From the NCBI GenBank assembly GCA_023055425.1, contig JALGPY010000001.1, positions 32,663,001 to 32,727,000 on the forward strand: a stretch of 64,000 nucleotides of DNA, in the 5' to 3' direction. The notes below the pieces were generated by a model. That model was given only the letters and a program-made list of their open reading frames with translations, made no database searches and had not been told where the DNA came from. Every line of letters starts with the position of its first letter. Positions within the stretch are counted from its first letter, which is position 1. This document shows positions 54,319-64,000 of this stretch, in pieces. The translations under genes were made by a program, and so were the position numbers. The DNA comes from Linanthus parryae (lineage: Eukaryota; Streptophyta; Magnoliopsida; Ericales; Polemoniaceae).

Positions 54319-55620
54319 TTAGTACTGAAAGAAATCCTTCAAAAGAGAATACCCCGCCGACAACATGATGTTGTTAGCAGTAAGCTCCTCCAAGCGAGCC
54401 TTGTTATCCGCATGACGTTTGGTGGCTGCCTCAAAATCCTTGGTCGTCTGCTCCAGCTCGGCTTTGCGTGCGTCGAGAGCGGCCTTCCCCTCTCTATAAG
54501 CAGCGCACTCAGACCTGAGTCGCGCAGAATTACGGATTCTCGTCAATCTCTGCACAGGGAAGTCCAGATCTAATCGCCCTGCCTCAACCTGTTGAAGTGC
54601 TTATGTGCTGGAAAAGAGGTCTTGAGCGCTGTCGACCGTATTGCTAGCAGGAGTACTTGCATGAGCTCTCTCCAAAAGAGCGAAAATCTTTCTGAAAGGT
54701 TCTCCTCTGTCTTTTGGGGCCAGTTCCATCACTTTGGAAAATGCAAATGGAAAGGACACGCGCATCTTCATTAGCCACTCGAGGCAAGCTTGGTCGATAC
54801 CTGCGCGCACGGCAGCACAAGCAGAATACTTAGCCAAAAACATGGGTTCAGTAAAACCAATAAATCATGGACAAAAGGAAATGACCTTACATGTTCCTTC
54901 AACAATCTGTCGAAGAGGGGCAATAGAACCAGCTGCTTCGGCCAACCTCCGATCTGCCTAAAACTCCCGCGCGAAGTATGACTCAGGAATCACAAAACTC
55001 CTCTCAACCGCAACAGGATTTGCAGTTTGCAAGCCCCATACCTCAAACGGATTCTCATAGAATAGGGCATCCAAATCCAGATCGAAGTCCCCTGCTAAGG
55101 CAACACCTCCCGAAACGCTTGATGCAGGAGGATCGTCACGTCCGGGGGACGCAGTCTCTAAAGTATGCTTATCAGAAGAGGTGTTGCGCTCAGTCAAAGC
55201 CGCCTTTGTGGCGCTTTTCTCAACAGGAGCAACACGCACACCTAACTCCGCATTCTGCTCAAACTCTATCGTAACTCCCTCAGGGGAAGGGTCACGACCA
55301 AATCCCGCGATTACATGAGATTGCTCAGCACTAGTTCCCCACCTAGCTTCTTCTTCGTCCGAAGAAATGGGTATTGTTTGAGTAATGGGAGCAACATTGG
55401 CCTCCTCTTTCCTTTGACGATCCTCTTCCTCCTGCTCATAAATGAACTCCAAACGTTCTGCATCAGCATCACCCTCCACTGTTGGGCCTTCCTCCACTGA
55501 GCCTTGCTTTGAGATTCCTACAATAGGAATTTCACGCTCAGGAATCACTACGGCACTCCGGGGGCGATGAGGTCTTAAGGGGAAGGGGTCAGACTCTGCA
55601 AAAACAAGTGTGTTACTCAC
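54319..55620 (-). pseudogene. E2 antisense gene, C-terminal exons
   Basis: On the minus strand an acidic, Glu/Pro-rich block of 220 codons (55620-54958) contains EREIPIVGISKQGSVEEGPT, DADAERLEFIYEQEEEDRQ and DLDLDALFYENPFEVWG. It is followed by CLEWLMKMRVSFPFAFSKVMELAPKDR (54843-54601) and a coiled-coil tail with ECAAYREGKAALDARKAELEQTTKDFEA (54555-54319), ending in a stop at 54319-54321. The blocks match E1 15385-13840. Frame changes between blocks are probably introns, but I did not fix splice sites. The coiled coil suggests self-association or partner binding. Confidence 0.6.
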
Positions 55621-55753
55621 GAGGCAAAGAGGATAAAAATCAAGGCTCTACCGGCATTTGAAGCGGCATCTCCCCACTTAAATGGGTATCCGCGCCACAA
55701 ATATGATGCAGATTATCATCAACACTTCTTAGCCTAGCACGACCTGCTTATGA

Positions 55754-56645
55754 TTAGCACATTAAAACCTCGCACGTGGAGAGTAACAGGGGATATCGCG
55801 TTGCCAAAAAGAAGTTACCTGAGGATTCCCCACACTGATCTCTTATCCACTTACGGATATCACGCATAGGCACACCATGGTACAGTGCGCCAATCACAAT
55901 TTCATGGTTGGATAAAGCAAACTTAAAAATTGTACCTTCTTCGTCTTCATCACCGACGAGTTCATGAAGGGCTAGTTGGGCTCGATGCAATTCATTCACA
56001 ATTCCGGGAGAGGGACGAGGTGTGCGCGAACGGGTTGATTGCGTGCGTGGTCTTTGCTCTCTAGAGCTCTCCTTAGCTATTTCCTCGAGGCTTTTCTTTT
56101 TAGCCATCTCAATTCGCTCCTCCTCGGATAGCTTGTCTTGCAGAGATCTCTTTTCAGCCATACGTCTTGACTCTTCGATAGCCTCTTCCTCGGTCATGAT
56201 CACCGGTTCTTTTAGGAGGCTATCCTCATCTGCAACAGCGGAACAAATAATGAGTATTGACACATTAACTTGCCCTCTTAATATGCCACTTTATCTCACC
56301 TTCTTCTCCCTCCTCCCTGGCAACAGAGTCTGCCTCTGGTTCTGAGGTTGTCCTTTTCTTTGAAATAGTCCTCTTGGAAAAAGAAGTTTTCTGCACTACT
56401 AGCTCATTCCGCAAGCGTTTTGATTGCTGCGTCACCAAATCACCAGCCGAAGAGGGACCTGCACTTCTCTTCTTCGTCGCTTTTACGTACGGGGCAAGGA
56501 AAAGTTCAAGTTTTTCCAAAATCGCTCGCTGGGTTTCTTCATCCATGGGCGTCTCTGGAAGGATGACGTCGTCGGGTTGGCTTTTCTTTGAGCGACAAAG
56601 ATCAATAAGACCCACGATGCGGTCCCCCGATGCAAAGCGTCTCAA
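55754..56645 (-). pseudogene. E2 antisense gene, middle exons (basic and acidic linker)
   Basis: The 56645-56265 block has FASGDRIVGLIDLCRSKK, an ILEKLELFLAPYVKATKKRSAG segment and QSKRLRNELV followed by SKRTISKKRTT, a strong candidate nuclear signal. The next block (56263-55754) has EEAIEESRRMAEKRSLQDKL and LVGDEDEEGTIFKFALSNHEIVIGALYHGVPMRDIRKWI, which matches FKFALSHHELIFCALYYGVSRHDI in E1 15871-15546. The two blocks are separated by a short gap consistent with an intron. No enzymatic motif is seen. Confidence 0.6.
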
Positions 56646-56852
56646 GAAGCACTAATAAGAAAAGGGGAACAATATTTTCAGCCATAGGATACAAAAGAAA
56701 AAGAGAGAGGAAGTTCAGACAATACCGCTTGGAAGTCCCGCGCATACTGAGTCCTAGCATCAAGGGAGTTCTGCCCGATAACGGTAGTCTTCTCGTTCAA
56801 AATGAATTCCGGACAAAGATGGTGGTCTGCAGCTAGCAAGGAGTAATATCCG

Positions 56853-58600
56853 TTATGGGCCGCGCTTCGGGTCAGAGTAGTCTTGAAAGGATAATCTTTT
56901 GATAAAGGCGCGAGGACTGTGCTGACTTGGAGCAGACTGGGGATTGGTCAAACGGCGAACCTGGGTATTCCGGAAAGCCACCCAACTCGCCGAATTCTCG
57001 CCATGTCTTCCTCTGGAAGGCTGAGTCAAAGGAAGTTCTGCAAGGAGCAGTTCGTTACTTTTCCCACAGAGCACTCCATTATAACAACCTTTGGTAACAG
57101 ACTTGGACCACATGGGGGGGGGGGGGGGGGCGACAGCATCATAACCCAGCTGAAAGGCCATGCGAAGGGGATCAAAAGGAACTACTATGCGCTCATAGTT
57201 GCAGGATTTTGCACCAGGCGCATGTTCAATCAGCGCAGGCAGATAACCTCTTCTGCACCAGTTCAAGTACCTTCCATAACGCCGAGACCCTCTAGTAATT
57301 TTTTTTTCTGGAAAGGGGTATCAACCTCGGGATACATGTCCTCAAGATAAACGATGTTATCTAATTCCACCACATACGGTCGGGCCACGAAGAGGTCAGC
57401 ATCATCACATACCAAGGAAAAGTTACGGCAAGTACTCTTGGTACCAAACCAACGCCACGAACGGGGACACAGGTGTACCTCCTTGGAGCTCTGTACATTC
57501 CACAAGTCGACGGCATAAGGAGTTGGAGCATATTTGGGCCAATGTTCGAAAACCCACATTGTGAAGAATCTGATATTGACGAAGGAAATGACATCGACCC
57601 TTCCACGCGACTGCTCGACATGTGACACGGCTAAGTCAAGACGATAGTATAAAGAACCCAAAACAAGGGGCCCCAGAGCAATTTTCGACCAAGCGCGAGC
57701 TTTACTGCAAGTGGGAGCACGTGGATAAAGACTCCGTCACGCGGGCTCCCATCTATGAGGAAACGTGACAGCCAAACACACAGGAAGCCACACAACGACC
57801 ATGGGAGCCCTTCTCCATCAGTACAAATCACCGCGTTGGGATTGCCTCTGAGCAATTTCTGGATGATGGGGGTTTGGAATAGTCTTTGTAAGAGAACATG
57901 AGCCATTTAGACCAGATGTTTTTCGCGCTAGAAGAAATTAACATAAAAGTGTCGCAGGGTTTAATCTCGTCAGGATCCCACCGCGTGGCGGCTTTCTTTA
58001 GAGTCGCAATACATTCCTCGTCTGCGTAAAGAGAGTAAGCTCCTCATCACCCTCTAATTTGTCCAAAGGTTCAAAGGCTCCCATGCTCGGAAGCATCAAC
58101 AGATTTTCCACATCTTCAAGGGTAGGCGCGGCATCGAAAGAAGAAAAATGAAATGAACGGGTTTTTCTTGAGTAACGCGAGAATATGACCATTAGCATGT
58201 CCTGGTCGACTTTGAGGTTGAAACCTCTGGTCGCATGGATGGCGTTATAAACCCCAGCTTGTTTTAACACCTCCTCGTGATTGTTAATGATGAACGTGGT
58301 TCATTCATCCATTCCATCAAGCTTTTCCAAGAAAGCCTGGAAAAGGACATCATTGAATGAGATCAGGCCAGCTTCAATACTAAGTCTCTGTACATCATGG
58401 GCATCTGCTAAATCCCAGTCTTCCCTGTTTGGCTCGGGCTTCAATTCAAAAGCAGCAATTGGAGGAAATGCCTGGGGAGCGTCTCCCCGGATCGTGTCCA
58501 AGTAAAAATCATCACCACCCATATAGGGGGCCTTGTACCAAAGGTGCTTGGGAAGCTCCGGCACTTCAACGGTCTCCTTGTTTGACTTCTTTGGGGCCAT
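56853..58600 (-). pseudogene. E2 antisense PMD-like domain and N-terminus
   Basis: The ATG at 58598-58600 follows a splice acceptor (GCTCACAG). The protein begins MAPKKSNKETVEVPELPKHL and reads on through GGDDFYLDTIRGDAPQAFPP, LEKLDGMDE (stop), IHATRGFNLKVDQDMLMVIFS, TRSFHFSSFDAAPTLEDVENLLMLPSMG, SLCGFLCVWLSRFLI, then by frameshift LYYRLDLAVSHVEQSRGRVD, MWVFEHWPKYAP and WCRRGYLPAL, LPLTQPSRGRHG. The PTLEDVENLLMLP core is diagnostic of the PMD family. It lacks the RH24-like segment of E1. A 17-G tract (57114-57130) lies in the Pro-run codons. At least one stop and three frameshifts are visible. Confidence 0.75.
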
Positions 58601-58602
58601 TA

Positions 58603-58720
58603 CTGTGAGCATAAAACGACAGATTACAAATCAACGACATGCAAGCGAAAAGAAAAAGGGGGGAGAAGGAAGAATATCTAAAAAATTCAACCAAAAATTG
58701 ACAAACGACTAATCACTCAC
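58603..58720 (-). other. 5'-UTR intron of the E2 antisense gene
   Basis: The inferred donor is CAACAAG|GTGAGTGATT and the acceptor GCTCACAG|TAATGG. It corresponds to the E1 intron at 25496-25606. Confidence 0.6.
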
Positions 58721-58879
58721 CTTGTTGACGACTGAGAGCTTGGATCACTTGAGAGAAGGTGTCGACAATCTGATCAAGAACTTGGTTGAAAGTTTCTGCT
58801 TCAATTGGGAGATTCTCTCTCTGATGCATACGAACTCAAAACCAACAACAATGGAAAAGTTCTAATTGGAGGAAGCAAA

Positions 58880-58891
58880 GGGTTTAAATAG
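58880..58891 (-). promoter_or_regulatory. TATA box of the E2 antisense gene
   Basis: The minus strand reads CTATTTAAACCC, identical to the box in E1. The leader downstream shares AATTAGAACTTTTCCA/GATTAGAACTTTTCCA with E1. Confidence 0.65.
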
Positions 58892-59212
58892 CCTTCAGAT
58901 TGAACAGTCGCGACTGCTGACGTCTGCTGAGTCAGCAACGCTTAGGTATCCGGCGAGATTGGCGACCCATCAAATCCTTCTGAGTTATTCTTTCCTCGAG
59001 AATAGGCGAAAAATCGTTGATGGCGTCTGATTAGCTTCACATTGATCACGCTTCGTCAAGTAGTCAAACGGCGCTGCTAAACCCTAGGCAATCATGGCTA
59101 TGACCGAGGGCTAGGGATTTGAATCAGAATTCAAAATTTAAAGAATCTGCGTGGAGCCCACGCACGGCTAATTTACGCGACTGCACAACGGACGCGCGCC
59201 TGACATTCGCGT

Positions 59213-59225
59213 AAAAGGGGGCTAA
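59213..59225 (+). other. E2 polypurine tract
   Basis: AAAAGGGGGCTAA directly precedes the 3' LTR. Confidence 0.8.
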
Positions 59226-59853
59226 TGTAGATGGTGCTTTCCAGACAGACAGATCACAGCCATGTGGCAGCCATCCAGCACACCAAACTGTGTTCCATAC
59301 ACACCGGACAACTACCTATGCTTGCCCACGTGGGGCTGCGAGACAGGGCCCTCGCGTACCAACACAGGACTTGTAGGGACTTAGTGGTTTGGAGGCTAGG
59401 GTAAGGCCCGTCGCGCGCGTGCGCAACGAAGCTCGCGCGCGACCCTTTGTAATTGATTTGAGAGACTTAATGGCCACGTCCTATAAACCCGGCTTGACCT
59501 CGTAACGGTCTCCGGTATTTACGGTTAGGTGCCTAACGGTTCCTATATACATGGTCGAACGTGCCGTTACGGGGGCTACCATTAAGCCACCATTTATGGT
59601 GCATTAACCCCCTCACAACGGTCACTTCCCCACTATATATAGGATCATTAGCCCTCCGTTGCGACACTCTAGTTCAACTCTCACAACACGAGATCTTCTG
59701 GACTTACCGAAGCTCTGCCATAAAGCTGTCTCTCTCTCTCTCACAATTACCATTGCTTACCCTCTCCCTACACACAACCCTACATCTCTCTGTGTTTTTA
59801 TTCCCTACTTGAGGTGCGCACTTGGGTATCTCCGAAGGATTTTCTTGCGCACA
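59226..59853 (+). repeat. E2 3' LTR
   Basis: This 628-bp LTR pairs with 48838-49469 and is followed by the target duplication CTTGT. It has the CpG dyad at 59410-59443 and TATATATAGG at 59634-59643. Confidence 0.9.
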
Positions 59854-59858
59854 CTTGT

Positions 59859-60498
59859 AAAAGACTATCAGGAATGTGCTTTACTTTGGCCAAATAGGCA
59901 TTTATAGATAACTCCTTCTCAATTTTATGCAACAACATCTTCAATTGGTGAAAATGAGACCGAGATAAGGAAGAAAATCGTGTTTCAAGACTTAGCCAAA
60001 AAGACGTAGCATGAGGCAAATGCAGAATCACAGAAAGCACAGGAGAAACTGATGCAATAAACTCTTTTAGCGTTGATCCGCTAATTTCTACATATCATAG
60101 GCAAGATTTGCAATAGAATTAGAAGATGAGATCATTGGAGGAGGAGGTTCAATTTTACCAGAAACATAGACGAGAAGATCATTTGCAAGAAGAAATATCT
60201 ATTTAGCGCGCCAGATACTGTAATTGGATCCATCAAGTTTGATCTGAATAAAGGAATCAAGGGTTTAAATGAAAATTTTGAGACCAGCAGGAATATCATC
60301 TGTGGTCACCATAGAGATCCTGAGCTTGGATCAGCGAGAAGTTGCAGAAATCCAGAAAACCTTAGGAAAGAGAATATGAGCGGATGAAAGCAGACAAGCA
60401 GCGAAATGAGATAACAAAATCGATCGCCGGAGAAGCCGATCCAAACGCTGGAGACGAGAAAATGACCTTGCGACGAGCTAGAAGGCTTTGATACCATG
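59859..60498 (-). pseudogene. Ty1/copia gag fragment
   Basis: On the minus strand the frame starts at an ATG overlapping the primer-binding site (MVSKPSSSSQGHF). After a frameshift it shows IKLDGSNYSIWRAK and, in a third frame (60040 onward), LHLPHATSFWLSLETRFSSLSRSHFHQLKMLLHKI and LSINAYLAKVKHIPDSL, the gag (UBN2-type) domain of copia elements. It is cut by the insertion of E2 at 59858. I did not find its continuation on the other side of E2. Confidence 0.8.
60484..60496 (-). other. Copia primer-binding site (initiator Met type)
   Basis: The minus strand reads TGGTATCAAAGCC directly after the LTR. This is close to TGGTATCAGAGC, the usual copia site for initiator tRNA-Met. Confidence 0.8.
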
Positions 60499-60659
60499 AA
60501 GAAAAGCAAATTACCAGAGAGATTTGAGATTGATTTCATTTCTAGAAGATGAATCAACTGATACAAAAGCTCTTATAAAAAATGCAGAAATCAAACTAAT
60601 GTAACAGAAGCTCTAGTAGGTTAACTAACTGAGCTGTTACAAACTAACCCCACACTTCA
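60497..60659 (-). repeat. Copia 5' LTR (163 bp)
   Basis: On the minus strand it starts TGAAGTGTGG and ends TTTTCTTCA, with TGAAG/CTTCA inverted ends, directly before the primer-binding site. It includes a TATAAGAG-like box near 60571-60580. The very short LTR resembles those of Ale/Retrofit-type copia elements. Confidence 0.75.
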
Positions 60660-61319
60660 GCTAAACAACATTCATAACTAAGCTATTGTTTTATACTTCT
60701 CTAACGAAAGGAAAATAAAATCTAGGAAAACTTTGCTTTTTCTGAAATTGGAAGAAAAATAAAAGGAATATGAGAAGGAACTGAAAAAGTTATATTGATA
60801 ACCGGGTAACAATTTTTACGCTCAAATCAGGTTGATTGGTTTGGGGGAAGTCGATAATTTGCATAAGTTTTACTCACCTCATATTTGATTAATGGAGATG
60901 ATGGTTTGCTGGTTTGCTGGGCACTGGTACTGGTGTTTTGCAAATGCGAGGCACTTTCAATTCTAGGTGAGACCAGATGATGCGAGGCCAAGTAGCTATG
61001 TGGAAAATCCGATGATAGCATTTGTATTTGGGTGGTTGGCGGTGTAATTGGTGTGGTAGGCTAGTGTCAGTTGGCGATGATGTAAGAGCACTTCTCGTCA
61101 AAGCATTGTTCAAAGGCATTTGAAACAAGTTCACATAGAAATGGGGCAATTATATAATAATCTAAATAATAGGGGAGTTATATCAAAATAATTCATTATG
61201 TTTTGTTGGAATTTTCCTTCAAGTTGGCCAAAAATAACAAAGAAATGTCAACTTCGAACTGGAAGCTTTCTGGAGAAGAACAGGACCTGGTACGTCTTCG
61301 CTGACATGTGCCCTAGCGT
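60660..61319. other. Interval without a supported gene
   Basis: AT-rich DNA between the copia LTR and the RING-H2 gene stop codon. Part of it (about 61190-61319) would be the 3' UTR of that gene. Overlapping frames on the minus strand at 60.8-61.15 kb show no recognisable motif. Confidence 0.55.
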
Positions 61320-62258
61320 TCAGGTGCTCGATGCAGATTCTGGAACAGCAGTTCGTTTGCAGAGGGGACATTTGTTCTTCCGCAAGAGCCATTTCTCGAT
61401 ACAACTGTAGTGGTAATCGTGCCCACATTTTATCTTCCCCAGCACATCCCCATCAGCATAACTCTCCTGCAATTCATTTCAACACGCATTTACCGTACTG
61501 TTCATCATCAAAGCTCAATGGATTCAGAGGCTAAGAAACATATTGACCTAATAAATCGCAAGATCAAATTTTTCTTTTTCATTTTTTTTGAAATATGAGA
61601 TCAGAAATTAAGCACACTTTACCAAACAAATACAACACACAATGTCCTCCGCTGAGCTTCCTAATTCTATTGGCTGATGCTTGCGTTGTTCAACACCCGC
61701 CGATATAGATTCTTCGGTCAGTCTGGACCTAGATGTTCCGACTATCTCTTCCAAAGCCAATATTACCTAACCACAATTCCACAAATGTGAAGCAGTATCC
61801 AGTAGATCCCTATTAGGTAATATGATAAGAAATATTACTACAGTTATAACGATATGTAAACGTCCGTTTAGTGTTACCTCGTAAGGAACATCATCGTCCT
61901 CAAGACCAATATCTTCCACCTCACCACCATTCTCATTTTGAGGTTCCCCGGGAGAACTAGGGTGAGATAAATTTGAATCAGCCTGTAACACACGAAGAAA
62001 GCAAGTTAGACATGGACCTTAATTGGTGACACACGAAGGTACAGAACCATGATATACGAATATTAGTATCAAGCAATACACGAACTCTTAAACTTATAGG
62101 TAGTCCTACTCAGATTTCAACCATGAATGAGATCTTACCTCAGTTGGTACAGTGTTGCCACCCAGCTGATGTATCAAATCCAAAGTTTCTTGAAACTGCT
62201 GATGTATCAAATCCAAAGTTATGTTCTGAAAGAGAGATTTTTTCTGCAGAAATATGTT
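61320..62258 (-). CDS. RING-H2 E3 ubiquitin ligase gene, C-terminal exons (MBR1/HIP1-like)
   Basis: Four phase-0 exons can be joined on the minus strand: 62225-62139 (possibly from 62258), 61982-61878, 61766-61623 and 61466-61320 with stop TGA at 61322-61320. Introns of 156, 111 and 156 bp have GT-AG ends. The product ends in a complete RING-H2 finger: CCIC (C-x2-C), then CGHDYHYSC (C-x-H-x2-H-x2-C) and CPLC. Before it is VPYEVILALEEIVG...LTEESI, the conserved box found in front of the RING of MBR1/HIP1/BIG BROTHER-type ligases. The family moves ubiquitin from an E2 enzyme to target proteins. The upstream exon repeats TLDLIHQ twice. More 5' exons and a promoter are not evident up to 64 kb, so the gene may be incomplete or its start may be too diverged to see. 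It is the only likely host gene here. Confidence 0.82.
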
Positions 62259-62605
62259 CTGGAAAATAGATCGTAATATAATAAAGATTATATGAAGATC
62301 TTTGAATGCAATATCATTATTATGTGCAGATTATGTTAAAACATCGGAACAATTCGGACACTAAGAATTTGCACACTGAGTACCTCAACTGCAACGTAAA
62401 TCCCAAAATCTGTACTACATCTGATGAATAGTGGTAAAACTCAAAACTGGAAGAAAGAGAAGAAACAGAGGAACTACTATTCTACAAGGAGTTGTAGGTA
62501 TTTGATGAGTTTGGAATATTGTCACGCGTCATTTATGGTTTTTTAAGAGATTTAAGTACAAAGAACAAAATTTGATTAATTGGTGAGTTAAATGAAAAAG
62601 GAAAA

Positions 62606-62755
62606 GATTAATTTATCTATTTTTTTTTTTTTGTACAAAGGTAAGAAACCTTCACGACTCATAAGGGAGGGGGTGGGGGGCTTGAACTCGAGCTATTGGC
62701 TACCTTAAGGCCTTAACCACTGGGACAACCACCAAGTTCAATGATTGATTTATCT
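62606..62755 (-). mobile_element. tRNA-derived SINE with target duplication
   Basis: The element (62619-62742) lies between GATTAATTTATCT (62606-62618) and GATTGATTTATCT (62743-62755), a 13-bp target duplication with one mismatch. On the minus strand it has an A-box-like CAGTGGTTAAGGCC, a B-box-like GAGTTCAAGCC and a tail TTGTAC followed by an A-run. This is the structure of a plant SINE copied by LINE enzymes. Confidence 0.8.
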
Positions 62756-64000
62756 TCAGTAAGGCATTTACATTCTAAATGCAAAAGAAAATAGCCATTT
62801 TTTTAAAATAACAGAACGAGTTAGTCCAATTAAGTATTATAGAAACTACTTAATATCGGATAACTAAAATTTAACTTTATAAACTATGGTTGATTTTATA
62901 CCTACAAAAGGGAAGGAAAATTTCACGTTTAAGTCACTGGAAAAGTTAATTCCAAACTTTCTCTTCAAAGTAAATGACGTTTTAACCTTCGAATAACTGG
63001 AATGATAATATTTAACAAATTGTATCCTAAGAGACTAAAATACTTGCTATCAATTTTTAAGAACATGCTAATTACTACGAAATAGAAATATAATTTCTTA
63101 ACACTTCAAAGAAAATGAAAAAGGAAAATAAATATTTTTAAAATTTCTTATAAAGTTGGTCCAGTTATAAAAGTTATATTATAACTATTAAATTCAATTC
63201 AATGATATATTATACATAAATCAAAATCGTTATACGTTTAAACTTTAAATGCAAAAGGAGAAGATAAATACTCAAAATCGAAAAACTATAACTACAAATG
63301 TTAGGTAGGAAAGGAAAATTACGTTCTTGACTTTTGTTCTATTAAAGCAAAGAAGAAATTTAAGGTATCAATCAGACAATTACCTTTTAATACAAGAAAT
63401 GATTGAATGAATGACAATACAATGGAAGAGGGAATACTTTAAATTATGTCTTTCAAAAACAAAATGAACCTATATAATTCCATTTCAGTAACGTAATTCA
63501 TACTGAATTCGTTATCTGAATGTTGAGGGGGATATTTTGGTTTCTATTTCTTAAAACGTGATTCCTTCTATCTTATTTATATCTTATACATTTTCAGCTA
63601 AGGAATTCTTTAGCAAACATTTGGTGTGTCTTTGACATCTTCATTTGCTTCTTACATTGAGTTTTCTGATGTCGAAATGCAGGGTGTAGTTGTTAAAACT
63701 TAAAAGAATGGAGGGTTGAGGTTGGTATCTATATCCCATCAATCTTATTGTGTTGTAATGTTTTAACCATTATTTATTCACACAAGAAACTCGTTTGGGC
63801 TACTCCAAAAATAAAAGAAAAAAACCTTATATCAAAAGAAATAATAAACTCATTAATGTTTCAGTTAGCTCACATCCTGCGAGCTCAATGCTAGTGTTGA
63901 AACTAATACTCTTACAGTCGCAAAACAAAGTTCTTACTTCGAACGAAAAAATGTAACATAATTGGCCCCCTTTTTTTCTTCTTATGATGCACATGTACAC
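62756..64000. other. AT-rich interval, no gene seen
   Basis: Very AT-rich sequence. No coding frame, RNA gene or clear transposon end was found. Promoter or early exons of the RING-H2 gene could lie here but are not recognisable. Confidence 0.6.

Larger units (their letters stand above)
48838..59853 (+). mobile_element. E2: Tat/Ogre-like element lacking pol, E1 family
   Basis: LTRs at 48838-49469 and 59226-59853 and perfect target duplications CTTGT (48833-48837 and 59854-59858) define an 11,016-bp element. Content: primer-binding site, gag, protease with linker ending NGKKCYRI, then directly the hairpin array, a small antisense unit, and the full-length antisense PMD gene before the polypurine tract. 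The whole RT-RNase H-integrase region present in E1 is absent, so it could move only with enzymes from a relative. It landed beside a MITE and a copia remnant. Confidence 0.9.

Noticed and set aside
62640..62740. A possible tRNA gene on the minus strand
   Set aside because: Only A- and B-box-like words are present, without a cloverleaf; the A-tail and 13-bp target duplication show that it is a SINE.

Overview
This window is plant nuclear DNA, most likely from a eudicot. The signs are Tat/Ogre-type and Athila-type Ty3 LTR retrotransposons, a Ty1/copia remnant with an initiator-Met type primer-binding site, hAT and MITE elements, a tRNA-derived SINE, and a host gene split by short GT-AG introns. 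No bacterial, plastid or viral genome organisation is seen. About nine tenths of the window is transposable-element DNA. The only convincing host gene is the 3' part of a RING-H2 E3 ubiquitin ligase gene near 61.3-62.3 kb on the minus strand.

Layout. 0-1.7 kb: the 3' end of a LINE (RNase H domain, AATAAA, A-tail), then a 361-bp direct duplication. 1,683-40,691: one Tat/Ogre-like retrotransposon (E1, plus strand, target duplication CCTTG) swollen to 39 kb by nested insertions. These are a solo LTR in gag (target duplication CTTAC), an Athila-like remnant in reverse transcriptase, a 4.6-kb solo LTR (E5, CCGTT) in its antisense gene that itself carries a 945-bp hAT element, and a 13.2-kb Tat/Ogre-like element (E3, minus strand, GTCAT) that carries a second, nearly identical hAT copy. 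40.7-48.8 kb: AT-rich repeats about 645 bp long, a truncated relative of E1 (E4), a short retroposed insert, two MITE-like elements and an LTR-like block (E6). 48,838-59,853: a second member of the E1 family (E2, CTTGT) that keeps gag and protease but has lost reverse transcriptase, RNase H and integrase. 59.9-60.7 kb: the copia 5' end that E2 landed in. 61.3-62.3 kb: the RING-H2 gene. 62.6-62.7 kb: a SINE. The remainder is AT-rich and featureless.

The most interesting theme is antisense gene content. E1 and E2 both carry, between the end of pol and the 3' LTR, a gene on the opposite strand with a conserved TATA box and a 5'-UTR intron. It encodes a Plant Mobile Domain (PMD)-like protein with a basic linker and a coiled-coil C-terminus. 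In E1 its N-terminus carries about 143 residues that I recognise as the N-terminal region of the DEAD-box RNA helicase RH24, so a host fragment appears to have been captured. E3, a different Tat/Ogre-like element, has its own antisense gene with a TATA box, a leader intron and a 519-codon frame. In E1 and E2 a minisatellite of short hairpins lies where the sense and antisense genes converge, and E2 appears to have a second, smaller antisense unit with a related promoter.

Most element genes are damaged by stops and frameshifts. The E3 pol frame (1,259 codons) is the exception. All identifications come from reading the sequence; no database search was run.
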